Positions 9,324 to 17,608 of a stretch of DNA of 64,000 nucleotides are shown in pieces. Location: NCBI RefSeq assembly GCF_021532625.1, contig NZ_JAKGAR010000003.1, positions 310,001-374,000 on the forward strand, in the 5' to 3' direction. Every line of letters starts with the position of its first letter. The first letter of the stretch is position 1. The notes under the pieces were generated by a model, which was given only the letters and a program-made list of their open reading frames with translations, was not told the origin of the DNA and ran no database searches. Made by a program: the position numbers and the translations under genes. This DNA comes from Octadecabacter algicola. Lineage in GTDB: Bacteria > Pseudomonadota > Alphaproteobacteria > Rhodobacterales > Rhodobacteraceae.

Positions 9324-10207
9324 GCAATAATGACAAACAGGACGACGTCGGCACCACCGGACACAGCTGGGACGGTATCGAAGAACTAAACAACCCGTTG
9401 CCACGGTGGTGGGTCTGGATTCTTTATCTGACAATCGTTTGGGCCATTGGTTACACGATCGCTTATCCAGCTTGGCCGCTCGTTACAGGCGCAACCGAAG
9501 GCGTTCTTGGCTTTTCCACACGCGGCGAAGTTCAAGAAGACATCCTTCGCGTTGAAGCCGAGAATGCCGACTTGCTGGAACGCCTGACAACAGTCGATCT
9601 GGCAGCCGTTAGTGACGATGACGAGCTGCACGGCTTCGCGATCAACGCTGGTAGCTCAATCTTTGCGGCGAACTGTTCCCAATGCCACGGTCGTGGTGCT
9701 GCGGGCGTTCAGGCTGGTGGTTATCCGAATTTGTTGGATGATGACTGGCTCTGGGGCGGCAGCATCGACGAAATCGTCTACACCGTCACGCACGGCATTC
9801 GTAACGAACAGTCTTTCGACAGCCGATACTCTGAAATGCCCAAGTTCGGTGCAGATGAAATCCTGATCGACGACGAGATCACTGCACTTGTGCAGCATGT
9901 TCGCGCGATTTCCGGTCAGGAACACGATGCTGAACTGGCAACAGTCGGTGCGGAACTGTTCCTAGATAACTGTGCGTCCTGTCACGGCGACGCGGGCGAA
10001 GGCATGGCTGAGCTTGGTGCGCCAAATCTGAGCGATGCGATTTGGCTCTATGGCGGTGATGAAGAGACTATCTACTCGTCCATCTACAATGCCCGCTTTG
10101 GTGTTATGCCTGCCTGGTCAGAAGAGTATCGTGCCGCAGGCGGATTAAGCGCAGCTGAGATCAACGCGGTTGCCGTCTACGTTCACCAGCTAGGTGGTGC
10201 GCAGTAA
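9320..10207 (+). CDS. ccoP: cytochrome c oxidase cbb3-type subunit III, dihaem cytochrome c
   Basis: Entry point for electrons from soluble cytochrome c into the cbb3 oxidase. It has 295 residues: an N-terminal cytoplasmic stretch, one membrane anchor at about residues 31-55 (WWVWILYLTIVWAIGYTIAY), and two periplasmic cytochrome c domains with CSQCHGRG near residue 116 and CASCHGDAG near residue 217. The start overlaps the ccoQ stop. An intrinsic terminator follows, ending the ccoNOQP unit before ccoG. Confidence 0.97.
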   Translation: MSNNDKQDDVGTTGHSWDGIEELNNPLPRWWVWILYLTIVWAIGYTIAYPAWPLVTGATEGVLGFSTRGEVQEDILRVEAENADLLERLTTVDLAAVSDDDELHGFAINAGSSIFAANCSQCHGRGAAGVQAGGYPNLLDDDWLWGGSIDEIVYTVTHGIRNEQSFDSRYSEMPKFGADEILIDDEITALVQHVRAISGQEHDAELATVGAELFLDNCASCHGDAGEGMAELGAPNLSDAIWLYGGDEETIYSSIYNARFGVMPAWSEEYRAAGGLSAAEINAVAVYVHQLGGAQ

Positions 10208-10244
10208 CACCTGTCGGGGGTCGTCCCCTACACATAAATTTGAA

Positions 10245-10275
10245 ACAGGCGGCTGCTACATCAGCCGCCTGTTTT
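10245..10275 (+). terminator. intrinsic terminator after ccoP
   Basis: A perfect 11-bp stem (ACAGGCGGCTG with CAGCCGCCTGT), loop CTACAT, then TTTT. It separates ccoNOQP from ccoGHIS. A smaller GGGG/CCCC hairpin lies at about 10215-10228. Confidence 0.9.
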
Positions 10276-10327
10276 CGTTTGGACACGCAACAAGAACGCT
10301 GCGGCATCCTGACGTTGGTCATTTTTC

Positions 10328-10341
10328 TTGATTCAAGTCAA
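10328..10341. promoter_or_regulatory. near-consensus FNR box upstream of ccoG
   Basis: TTGATTCAAGTCAA matches the FNR consensus at nine of ten defined positions (GTCAA instead of ATCAA). It lies 66 bp before the ccoG ATG, after the ccoP terminator, so ccoGHIS probably has its own FnrL-controlled promoter. Confidence 0.8.
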
Positions 10342-10406
10342 AGTCATCCCTCCCCTGTTAGGTCAAAGATGCGGCAACGCAGAACAATAAATCGGAAACG
10401 AGTCAG

Positions 10407-11840
10407 ATGAGCACCGAAAACCCGCCATCACTATACGCCAAACGTGAACCGGTCTTTCCCCGCAAAGTGAAGGGGACGTTCCGGACGCTCAAATGGGCGA
10501 TTATGGCCGTAACGTTGGGGATTTATTACATCACACCGTGGCTGCGATGGGACCGGGGGGCTGAATTGCCTGATCAGGCGGTTCTAATCGACCTTGCCCA
10601 CCGTCGTTTCTTCTTTTTCTGGATCGAAATCTGGCCGCATGAATTTTATTTCATCGCGGGTCTTCTTATCATGGCGGGCCTTGGCCTGTTCTTGTTCACG
10701 TCCGCCATGGGGCGGGTCTGGTGCGGCTATACATGCCCACAGACTGTTTGGACGGACCTCTTTATTGCGACCGAACGCTGGATCGAAGGCGATAGAAACG
10801 CCCGCGTACGACTTTGGAACGCCAAATGGGATGGGCGAAAGGTACGCTTACGCATAACCAAATACGTCACTTGGTTGTTAATCGGCCTCGCGACCGGTGG
10901 TGCTTGGGTCTTCTACTTCACAGACGCACCAACTTTACTCACGAACCTTCTAAACGGCACGGCGCACCCGATCGCCTACACCACGATGGCCATTCTCGCT
11001 GTTACAACAGTTTTCTTCGGCGGCATTGCCCGCGAACAGGTCTGTATCTACGCCTGCCCATGGCCACGCATCCAAGCCGCCATGATGGACGAAGACACGA
11101 TCACAATTGGCTACCGTGAATGGCGCGGCGAACCGCGCAAGCACTCCGAAGCCGTAAAATCCGGTGAACCGATGGGTGACTGCATTGATTGCAAAGCCTG
11201 CGTCACTGTTTGCCCGATGGGCATCGACATCCGTGATGGTCAGCAGATGGCCTGTATCACCTGCGGCCTTTGCATTGATGCCTGTGATGACATGATGGCC
11301 AAGATCGGTAAGCCACGTGGTTTGGTGGACTACCTGTCACTAGATGACGCCGAAGCCGAAGCAGCTGGACAACCAACCAAGCCAGTTTGGAAGCATATCT
11401 TGCGCCCAAGAACGCTGGTTTATTCCACACTTTGGTCCATCGTCGGCATCGGCTTGGTTGTTGCACTGTTTATCCGTACAGATATCGACATGACGGTCGC
11501 CCCTGTGCGCAACCCAGTCTACGTAACGCTGTCTGACGGGACGATCCGCAACGTCTATGAAGTGCGCCTGCGCAACAAACACGGCGAAGAACGCCCATTC
11601 CAACTGTCTCTTAACTCAGAAGCGCCGCTTCTGGTTAGCTTACAAGGACAAGAAGAAGGCGACCTTACCGTGATGGTGCCGGCAGACTCCACTCACCTCG
11701 TGCGGGTCTTCGTGTCCGCCGAACAGGGCAGCGCTGGCGCTCTCGGGGATCGTACGCCCTTGCGTTTCTGGATCGAAGATACAATCAATGAAGAACGCGC
11801 CTTTGATGACACCTATTTCAACGGCACTGGAGGATCCTAG
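10407..11840 (+). CDS. ccoG: cytochrome c oxidase accessory protein CcoG
   Basis: Membrane iron-sulfur protein required for cbb3 assembly; in characterised homologues it acts in copper reduction for the CuB site. It has 477 residues with membrane spans near residues 30-48, 80-100, 155-175, 190-210 and 340-360. Motifs are VWCGYTCPQTVWTD (NapH-like start), and a double 4Fe-4S ferredoxin segment with CIDCKACVTVCP and CITCGLCIDACD near residues 255-295. The C-terminal periplasmic part is an immunoglobulin-like domain. ATG at 10407 opens the ccoGHIS unit, with ccoH starting one base after the stop. Confidence 0.96.
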   Translation: MSTENPPSLYAKREPVFPRKVKGTFRTLKWAIMAVTLGIYYITPWLRWDRGAELPDQAVLIDLAHRRFFFFWIEIWPHEFYFIAGLLIMAGLGLFLFTSAMGRVWCGYTCPQTVWTDLFIATERWIEGDRNARVRLWNAKWDGRKVRLRITKYVTWLLIGLATGGAWVFYFTDAPTLLTNLLNGTAHPIAYTTMAILAVTTVFFGGIAREQVCIYACPWPRIQAAMMDEDTITIGYREWRGEPRKHSEAVKSGEPMGDCIDCKACVTVCPMGIDIRDGQQMACITCGLCIDACDDMMAKIGKPRGLVDYLSLDDAEAEAAGQPTKPVWKHILRPRTLVYSTLWSIVGIGLVVALFIRTDIDMTVAPVRNPVYVTLSDGTIRNVYEVRLRNKHGEERPFQLSLNSEAPLLVSLQGQEEGDLTVMVPADSTHLVRVFVSAEQGSAGALGDRTPLRFWIEDTINEERAFDDTYFNGTGGS

Positions 11841-11841
11841 C

Positions 11842-12300
11842 ATGGCCATGGCCCCACTTACCGGACGCAAAGTCTTCTTCGGAATGGCCGGAGCCTTTGC
11901 AATCATCATCTCGGTCAACCTTTTCCTCGCCTATTCCGCGGTTCAGACTTTTCCGGGACTTGAGGTTAAGAACTCGTATGTCGCGAGCCAAAACTTTGAT
12001 GCTGACCGTGATGCGCAATTAGCGCTGGGTTGGACGGTTTCTGCCGAAGTCATCGGCGAAGAACTTCACCTTAACATTACCGATGAAGACGGTCGTCCTG
12101 TTGAAGTGACCGAACTTGACGGAACATTTGGCCGCGCCACCAGCGTGCGGGACGATCAAACGCCTGAGTTCTTGTTTACTGGAGTCAACTACACCGCACC
12201 CGTTACCACCTCCGCAGGGAACTGGAATTTGCGCATGGTCGCAGTAGCCGAAGATGGCACCGCGTTTCGCCAGCGCATCGTGGTACTCGTGCACAGATGA
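11842..12300 (+). CDS. ccoH: CcoH/FixH family cbb3 assembly protein
   Basis: Single-span membrane protein that associates with the cbb3 complex during assembly. ATG at 11842 (MAMAPLTGRKVFFGMAGAFA) follows GGAGGATCC and gives 152 residues; an upstream in-frame start at 11788 lies inside ccoG and is rejected. A membrane helix covers about residues 13-35, followed by the FixH periplasmic domain with the typical YVASQNFDADRDAQLALGW. It begins one base after the ccoG stop and its own stop overlaps ccoI in ATGA. Confidence 0.94.
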   Translation: MAMAPLTGRKVFFGMAGAFAIIISVNLFLAYSAVQTFPGLEVKNSYVASQNFDADRDAQLALGWTVSAEVIGEELHLNITDEDGRPVEVTELDGTFGRATSVRDDQTPEFLFTGVNYTAPVTTSAGNWNLRMVAVAEDGTAFRQRIVVLVHR

Positions 12301-14483
12301 GTGTAACGGACGCACATATGCGGATGTCTGCCTGTCCTGGTTGTGACGCCACATCGCTGGCCACATCCCGCGCAGCGGGCAAGGCACAAGCCGGTGATCA
12401 AGAAATCGCCCTGTCATTGCCGAGCATGCATTGCGCGGCTTGTATCTCGACCGTGGAACGCGGCCTGCTCGATATCGATGGTGTTTCGTCCGTCCGTGTG
12501 AACCTGACCCGTAAACGCGCCGTGGTTCATGCACGCAATGATGTCTCCGACGACATGCTGACGGAAGCATTGGCGCGGCTGGGTTACGATGCCCAGCCGT
12601 TGGATCAGGCGACACTTTCGGCGGATCAATCGGACAATGCTGCACGCGATATCCTGATGCGGCTTGGCGTGTCCGGCTTCGCGATGATGAACGTGATGCT
12701 GTTGTCCGTGGCGATCTGGTCTGGGGCCAGTGACGCAACACGTGATCTGTTCCATTGGATTTCCGCAGCCATCGCGCTCCCGACAATCATCTTTGCAGCC
12801 AAACCTTTCTACGTGAACGCGTGGAAAGCGCTTCGCGTCGCGCGCCTAAACATGGACGTTCCGATTACGTTGGCAATCTTTCTTGCTGCAGGCATGTCCC
12901 TGTTTGAAGTCGCACATTCCGGTGAGCATGCCTATTTCGACGCCGCATTATCGCTGTGTTTCTTCTTGCTTGCAGGTCGCTACTTAGATCAACGAACCCG
13001 CACAATCGCAAGATCCGCAGCAACCGAACTTGCCGCGCTCGAAGCCCCAACAGCACTGCTTTTGCGCGATGGTAAGCCCGACACAGTTGCGCTGGATACA
13101 TTGGCTGTCGGTGACACAGTTTTAGTTCGCCCCGGCGCGCGAATGCCCATTGATGGAGAGATCGTAGATGGCGACAGCGAATTGGACCGCGCATTTCTAA
13201 CAGGTGAGTCCGACCCAATTGCCGTCCGGCTTGGGGATCAAGTGCGTGCTGGTGAAATCAACCTGACGGGACCTCTGCACGTTCGTGTTACAGCGGTCGG
13301 AAAAGACACGTTCCTGCATGCTTTGGCCGATCTTATCGCCATCGCAGAGAACTCGAAATCCAAATACAACTCTCTCGCTGACAGAGCCGCCGCAATTTAT
13401 GCGCCAGCGGTTCACTTGCTGGCTTTCGCAGCGTTTCTAATGTGGATGTATCTTACTGGCGGCGATTTACGGTTCTCCCTCAACATCGCAGTGGCGACAC
13501 TTATCATCACTTGCCCTTGTGCGCTTGGGCTTGCAGTTCCGGCGGTATCCACCGTTGCCTCTGGCGCCTTGTTCCGCAAAGGGTTGTTGGTGAAACACGC
13601 CACAGCCTTAGAGAGATTGGCAGAGGTCACGGCAGTGGTATTTGATAAGACAGGCACTCTTACGATTGGCCAACCGCGCCTCCTGCATCCCGACGCCATC
13701 GCCCCTTCCGACATGGCCGTGGCCGCCGCACTCGCTCGTTCATCCGCACACCCGCGCAGCAAAGCTATCGCGCAGGCGGCTGCCGAGATGGACCTGCCCG
13801 AAGTGACATTAACCGACGTCAAAGAACAAGCTGGGCATGGTATCTCTGGCCAGTGGAACGGACAAACTGTGGCCCTTGGCCGCGCGGATTGGGTTGGCGG
13901 CAAGAGCGACGGCACTCAGCTGCGCGTTGGTGATCAAACGCCTATTGCGCTTGAGTTCGAAGACACATTGCGGACAGGCGTGGCCGAGCTCCTCGAGCTA
14001 CTGAAAGATCGCGGGCTGCCGATAACTCTGTTGTCTGGGGATACAGCTGACAACGTAAAACATTTTGCAGCTCCTCTTGGCCTCACCGATTGGCGCGCAG
14101 GAATTTTGCCGGATGATAAGGCTACAATCTTGAAACAGATGACCGCCGATGGCGACAAGGTGTTGATGGTTGGCGATGGGTTGAATGACACTGCGGCCAT
14201 GGCGCTTGCGCATGTGTCCATCGCGCCTGCCTCTGCCCTTGATGCCACGCGAGTTGCCGCGGACATGGTGCTTGTTGCACCCGATGTGTCCCAGATTGCA
14301 GATGGACTGCGGATTGCCAAATCAGCGCGCCGTCGCATCTTGGAAAACTTTGGAATTGCCGCTTGCTACAACGCTATCGCTGTACCAATTGCGTTCTTTG
14401 GCTTTGCTACACCCTTGGCGGCAGCAATCGCGATGTCATCCAGTTCGATTATCGTTTCCCTGAATGCCCTAAGGACCCGCTGA
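12297..14483 (+). CDS. ccoI: copper-exporting P1B-type ATPase for cbb3 maturation
   Basis: Inner-membrane heavy-metal ATPase that delivers copper to the periplasm for cbb3 oxidase. It has 728 residues. An N-terminal CPGCD segment is followed by an HMA domain with MHCAACIST near residue 45. Membrane helices follow, with the transport motif CPCALGLAVP near residue 403, the phosphorylation site DKTGTLT near residue 450, SSAHPRSKA (HP locus) and GDGLNDTAA in the hinge. The start overlaps the ccoH stop and the stop overlaps the ccoS start. The position marks it as the FixI/CcoI type rather than a general copper-resistance exporter. Confidence 0.96.
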   Translation: MSVTDAHMRMSACPGCDATSLATSRAAGKAQAGDQEIALSLPSMHCAACISTVERGLLDIDGVSSVRVNLTRKRAVVHARNDVSDDMLTEALARLGYDAQPLDQATLSADQSDNAARDILMRLGVSGFAMMNVMLLSVAIWSGASDATRDLFHWISAAIALPTIIFAAKPFYVNAWKALRVARLNMDVPITLAIFLAAGMSLFEVAHSGEHAYFDAALSLCFFLLAGRYLDQRTRTIARSAATELAALEAPTALLLRDGKPDTVALDTLAVGDTVLVRPGARMPIDGEIVDGDSELDRAFLTGESDPIAVRLGDQVRAGEINLTGPLHVRVTAVGKDTFLHALADLIAIAENSKSKYNSLADRAAAIYAPAVHLLAFAAFLMWMYLTGGDLRFSLNIAVATLIITCPCALGLAVPAVSTVASGALFRKGLLVKHATALERLAEVTAVVFDKTGTLTIGQPRLLHPDAIAPSDMAVAAALARSSAHPRSKAIAQAAAEMDLPEVTLTDVKEQAGHGISGQWNGQTVALGRADWVGGKSDGTQLRVGDQTPIALEFEDTLRTGVAELLELLKDRGLPITLLSGDTADNVKHFAAPLGLTDWRAGILPDDKATILKQMTADGDKVLMVGDGLNDTAAMALAHVSIAPASALDATRVAADMVLVAPDVSQIADGLRIAKSARRRILENFGIAACYNAIAVPIAFFGFATPLAAAIAMSSSSIIVSLNALRTR

Positions 14484-14641
14484 TGGAAGTTCTGACGTTC
14501 CTTATTCCTGTGTCTCTTGGCCTTGGCTGTCTAGGCCTTTTGGCGTTTTGGTGGACCCTGCGTTCTGACCAATATGACGACCCCGAAGGCGACAGCGCCC
14601 GCATCTTGCGGGACGACTATGATGATCATCCAGCAGACTGA
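14483..14641 (+). CDS. ccoS: cbb3-type cytochrome oxidase assembly protein CcoS
   Basis: A 52-residue single-span membrane protein (MEVLTFLIPVSLGLGCLGLL, then FWWTLRSDQYDDPEGDSARI). The pattern of an N-terminal helix followed by QYDD-x-EGD-x-ARIL is diagnostic for CcoS, needed for inserting cofactors into CcoN. ATG at 14483 overlaps the ccoI TGA by one base, giving translational coupling. It is the last gene of ccoGHIS. Confidence 0.95.
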   Translation: MEVLTFLIPVSLGLGCLGLLAFWWTLRSDQYDDPEGDSARILRDDYDDHPAD

Positions 14642-14710
14642 ACGTCTATTCCCGACTGAAAGACTTGGTGATCGATGGACGATGCTGGGCCAATGCGCTA
14701 GCAAGCGGTC

Positions 14711-16375
14711 ATGACTGACACTTCGCAGAAAACAATCAGACCTCTTCGTTCATCTTGGCAAGTCGCGGACAAAGCGATCGGCGCTTTGGTGTTTGCGATT
14801 GCTGCCTTTTGTCTTCTGCCACATATCGCAGTCCTATTGGCAGCTCTGACAAGTGGCACTGACACCCTGCGTCATCTCGCTGGGTCCGTTTTAGATGACT
14901 ACACGCTCAACACGGCCAGTTTGGTCCTGATTGTTGGTTTTGGGACGTTCATGATCGGGACAGGTGCTGCGTGGCTTGTCACGATGACGGACTTTCCCGC
15001 CCGCCGTGTGCTTGAGGTCGCGTTGGTCATTCCGCTTGCCTTTCCGGCGTATGTTTTGGCTTATGCCTATACACATGTGCTTGACCATCCCGGCATCGTG
15101 CAGACCGTTCTTCGCGATCTGACCGGGTGGGGGCCGCGAGACTATTGGTTCCCTGAAATCCGCTCTATGGGCGGGGCTGCGATGATGCTTATCCTCGTCC
15201 TTTACCCTTATGTTTACCTCCTCGCGCGGGCGGCGTTCTTGGGGCAAAGCGCAACAACGTTCCTTGCGGCGCGCTCGCTTGGTAAATCACCAGCGCGGGC
15301 GTTTTTGACAGTTTCATTACCCCTCGCACGGCCAGCCATAGCTGCGGGAGTTTTGTTGACAATGATGGAAACCATCGCGGATTTCGGCACAGTTTCGTAT
15401 TTTGGGGTACAGACCTTTGCGACCGGAATTTACACAAGCTGGTTCTCAATGGCCGATAGGGGTGCGGCTGCGCAGCTGTCACTGGGTCTATTGGCCTTCG
15501 CTCTCCTTCTGGCAATGTTGGAACGAGCCAACCGAGGCAGAGCGCAGTTCTCAAACGGGAAACGCCAAGAAGTCATCGGCCGGATTAAACTAACCGGGCT
15601 TTCAAAAATGGCCGCAATGGTTTTGTGCGGTCTTCCGGTGGCAATGGGTGTTGTCCTTCCAGTGATTGCACTGGCGGTGATGGCCATCGGTTCGGAACAG
15701 GATCTCCTTAGCAGCCGTTACATTGGATTCATCACGAACTCGCTGACCTTGGCGTCGATTGCAGCAGTTGTGACTGTCATCATCGCCGTCGTCTTGGGCA
15801 GCTTTGCGCGGCTGCGCGACAGCCGTGCATCCTCTGTTGCGCTTTATGTCGCGCGGATCGGATATGCGGTGCCAGGTGGCGTGATTGCCGTTGGCCTACT
15901 CGTGCCATTTGCAGCATTCGACAACACATTGGACGCTTGGATGCGAGAGACATTCGGCATCTCAACAGGGTTGCTCTTCACAGGGTCTATCTGGCTATTG
16001 ATTGGGGCCTATTTGATCCGTTTCCTTGCCGCGGCATTGGGGGCATATGAAGGCGGTATTTCCTCGGTCAGCCGAAACATAGACGCAGCAAGCCGCATTC
16101 TGGGAGAAACGGCTATCGGAACAGTCCGGCGAGTCCACGTGCCGCTCCTTACTCCAAGCCTTCTGACCGCCGCTTTGATCGTCTTTGTGGATGTGATGAA
16201 AGAACTGCCTGCGACCCTTATTATGCGACCGTTCAATTTTGATACATTGGCAGTTCAGGCCTACCGTTTGGCATCAGATGAACGGCTAAACGGAGCAGCC
16301 GTCCCAAGCCTTTTGATCGGCGCGATCGGGTTGCTGCCAGTCATCTTGTTGTGCCGAAAGGTTGCTCGGCACTGA
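14711..16375 (+). CDS. iron(III) ABC transporter permease (FbpB/FutB-like)
   Basis: Inner-membrane permease of 554 residues made of two homologous halves, each with about six helices and an EAA-type loop that docks the ATPase (AARSLGKSPARAFLTVSLPLA near residue 180 and AASRILGETAIGTVRRVHVPLL near residue 460). This two-domain form is typical of ferric iron permeases working with FbpA/FutA binding proteins, and such a protein is encoded convergently next door. No ATPase gene lies beside them. The ATG at 14711 has no strong SD. Iron specificity is inferred from family and neighbour. Confidence 0.9.
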   Translation: MTDTSQKTIRPLRSSWQVADKAIGALVFAIAAFCLLPHIAVLLAALTSGTDTLRHLAGSVLDDYTLNTASLVLIVGFGTFMIGTGAAWLVTMTDFPARRVLEVALVIPLAFPAYVLAYAYTHVLDHPGIVQTVLRDLTGWGPRDYWFPEIRSMGGAAMMLILVLYPYVYLLARAAFLGQSATTFLAARSLGKSPARAFLTVSLPLARPAIAAGVLLTMMETIADFGTVSYFGVQTFATGIYTSWFSMADRGAAAQLSLGLLAFALLLAMLERANRGRAQFSNGKRQEVIGRIKLTGLSKMAAMVLCGLPVAMGVVLPVIALAVMAIGSEQDLLSSRYIGFITNSLTLASIAAVVTVIIAVVLGSFARLRDSRASSVALYVARIGYAVPGGVIAVGLLVPFAAFDNTLDAWMRETFGISTGLLFTGSIWLLIGAYLIRFLAAALGAYEGGISSVSRNIDAASRILGETAIGTVRRVHVPLLTPSLLTAALIVFVDVMKELPATLIMRPFNFDTLAVQAYRLASDERLNGAAVPSLLIGAIGLLPVILLCRKVARH

Positions 16376-16387
16376 TGGACCCAACGG

Positions 16388-16415
16388 AAAAGGGGCGCAG
16401 CTTTTGCTGCGCCCC
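16388..16415 (-). terminator. intrinsic terminator after the iron-binding protein gene
   Basis: A perfect 10-bp inverted repeat, GGGGCGCAGC and GCTGCGCCCC, with a TTTT loop. On the minus strand it is followed by TTTTCC, so it acts best for the gene ending at 16442. It may also block antisense reading from the convergent permease gene. Confidence 0.82.
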
Positions 16416-16441
16416 AAACCATCCAAGGTCGTGGTCGTTCT

Positions 16442-17455
16442 TTATTCCCAACCGACATCATTAAAGATTGTCAGTGCCAGCGGAAGCTGTTTGGCCACGG
16501 CGCTTAGGTCAACGTCATCTGCGGTAAACTCGCCCAAGGATGCGACTTCTTCGCTCAGCGCAACGCCTTCGACGACTGGGAATTCATCGTTCCCGTTAGA
16601 GAAGTACTGCTGTGCTTGATCCGACGCGAGGTATTCAAGGAACTTAACCGCGTTGTCGTAGTTTGGCGCGTGGGCCGCGATACCTGCGCCAGACAGGTTA
16701 ACGTGTGCACCTTCGGCGTCTTGGCTTGGCCACTGCAACCCGATCATGTCGATGCTGTCGGATAGACCGTCGACCTCGGTGCGGATCGCACGTGCGAAGT
16801 AGTAGGTGTTGGACACAGAGATTTCACACTCGCCAGAGACGATCCCGCGCAGCTGGTCTGTATCGCCGCCTTGTGGGTCACGTGCCATGTTGTTCACAAC
16901 GCCTTGCGCCCATTCGCGAGCAACTTCTTCGCCGTGGTTTTCAATGATCGAAGCAAGAAGCGTTTGGTTGTAAGTGTTCGTAGAAGACCGAATGCAAACG
17001 AGGCCTTCATACGCTGGATCAGCAAGATCAAGGTACGTAGCCGGTGGGTTTGCAACGTCCGCTTTGTCAAAGAAGATAACGCGTGCGCGCTGCGAGAAAC
17101 CAAACCACTGGTTGTCGCTGTCTTGCAGGTTAGATGGGATGCTTTCCTCAAGAACGGCGCTTTCGACTGCTTGCAAGATGCCCATGTCCTTAGCGCGCTC
17201 TAAACGGGATGTGTCGACCGTGATCAGAATATCAGCAGGTGAGTTTGCACCCTCAGCATCGATACGCGCAGCAAGCTCATCAGCTTTGCCTTCAATACGG
17301 TTAATTGTGATGCCCGTTGCTTCTTCGAAGTCACTATAAAGGCGCTCATCGGTGTCATAGTGACGTGAAGAATAGAGGTTCAATTCACCCTCAGCGAATG
17401 CGGGTGCTGCAGAGCTCAGTAACAATGCGGCAAGTGTAAGTGTCTTAGTAGTCAT
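16442..17455 (-). CDS. iron(III) ABC transporter periplasmic substrate-binding protein
   Basis: Periplasmic ferric-iron binding protein of 337 residues. A clear signal peptide (MTTKTLTLAALLLSSAAPAF, cut after AFA) precedes a mature start of EGELNLYSSRHYDTDERLY, the classic FbpA/FutA opening. Tyrosines in SVSNTYYFARAIRTE near residue 215 match the paired-tyrosine iron ligands of this family. ATG at 17455 is used. It converges on the permease gene at 14711 and has its own terminator. Inverted GAGTAAAA sequences lie upstream. Confidence 0.93.
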   Translation of the reverse strand: MTTKTLTLAALLLSSAAPAFAEGELNLYSSRHYDTDERLYSDFEEATGITINRIEGKADELAARIDAEGANSPADILITVDTSRLERAKDMGILQAVESAVLEESIPSNLQDSDNQWFGFSQRARVIFFDKADVANPPATYLDLADPAYEGLVCIRSSTNTYNQTLLASIIENHGEEVAREWAQGVVNNMARDPQGGDTDQLRGIVSGECEISVSNTYYFARAIRTEVDGLSDSIDMIGLQWPSQDAEGAHVNLSGAGIAAHAPNYDNAVKFLEYLASDQAQQYFSNGNDEFPVVEGVALSEEVASLGEFTADDVDLSAVAKQLPLALTIFNDVGWE

Positions 17456-17479
17456 CGGAACATCCTTAATATCTGACTT

Positions 17480-17530
17480 TTTTACTCAACTACAAAGCCG
17501 TGGGTAGCTGGTCAAGTATCCTGAGTAAAA
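17480..17530. promoter_or_regulatory. spaced inverted repeat upstream of the iron-binding protein gene
   Basis: TTTTACTCA at 17480-17488 and its exact complement TGAGTAAAA at 17522-17530 face each other across 33 bp. They lie in the gap between the divergent iron-binding protein and FAD oxidoreductase genes. This could be a pair of operator sites for an iron regulator; no consensus is claimed. Confidence 0.4.
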
Positions 17531-17608
17531 TAATCGGAAATAAGTTCGCGATTCTTGGCGCTTGACCAAGCAGCTTTTTTGCAGCCCATTAAACGCAGGA
17601 GTATTCTT

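Noticed and set aside
12019-12786. 255-codon minus-strand frame across ccoH and ccoI
   Set aside because: Low-complexity basic translation typical of an antisense shadow; both sense genes are certain.
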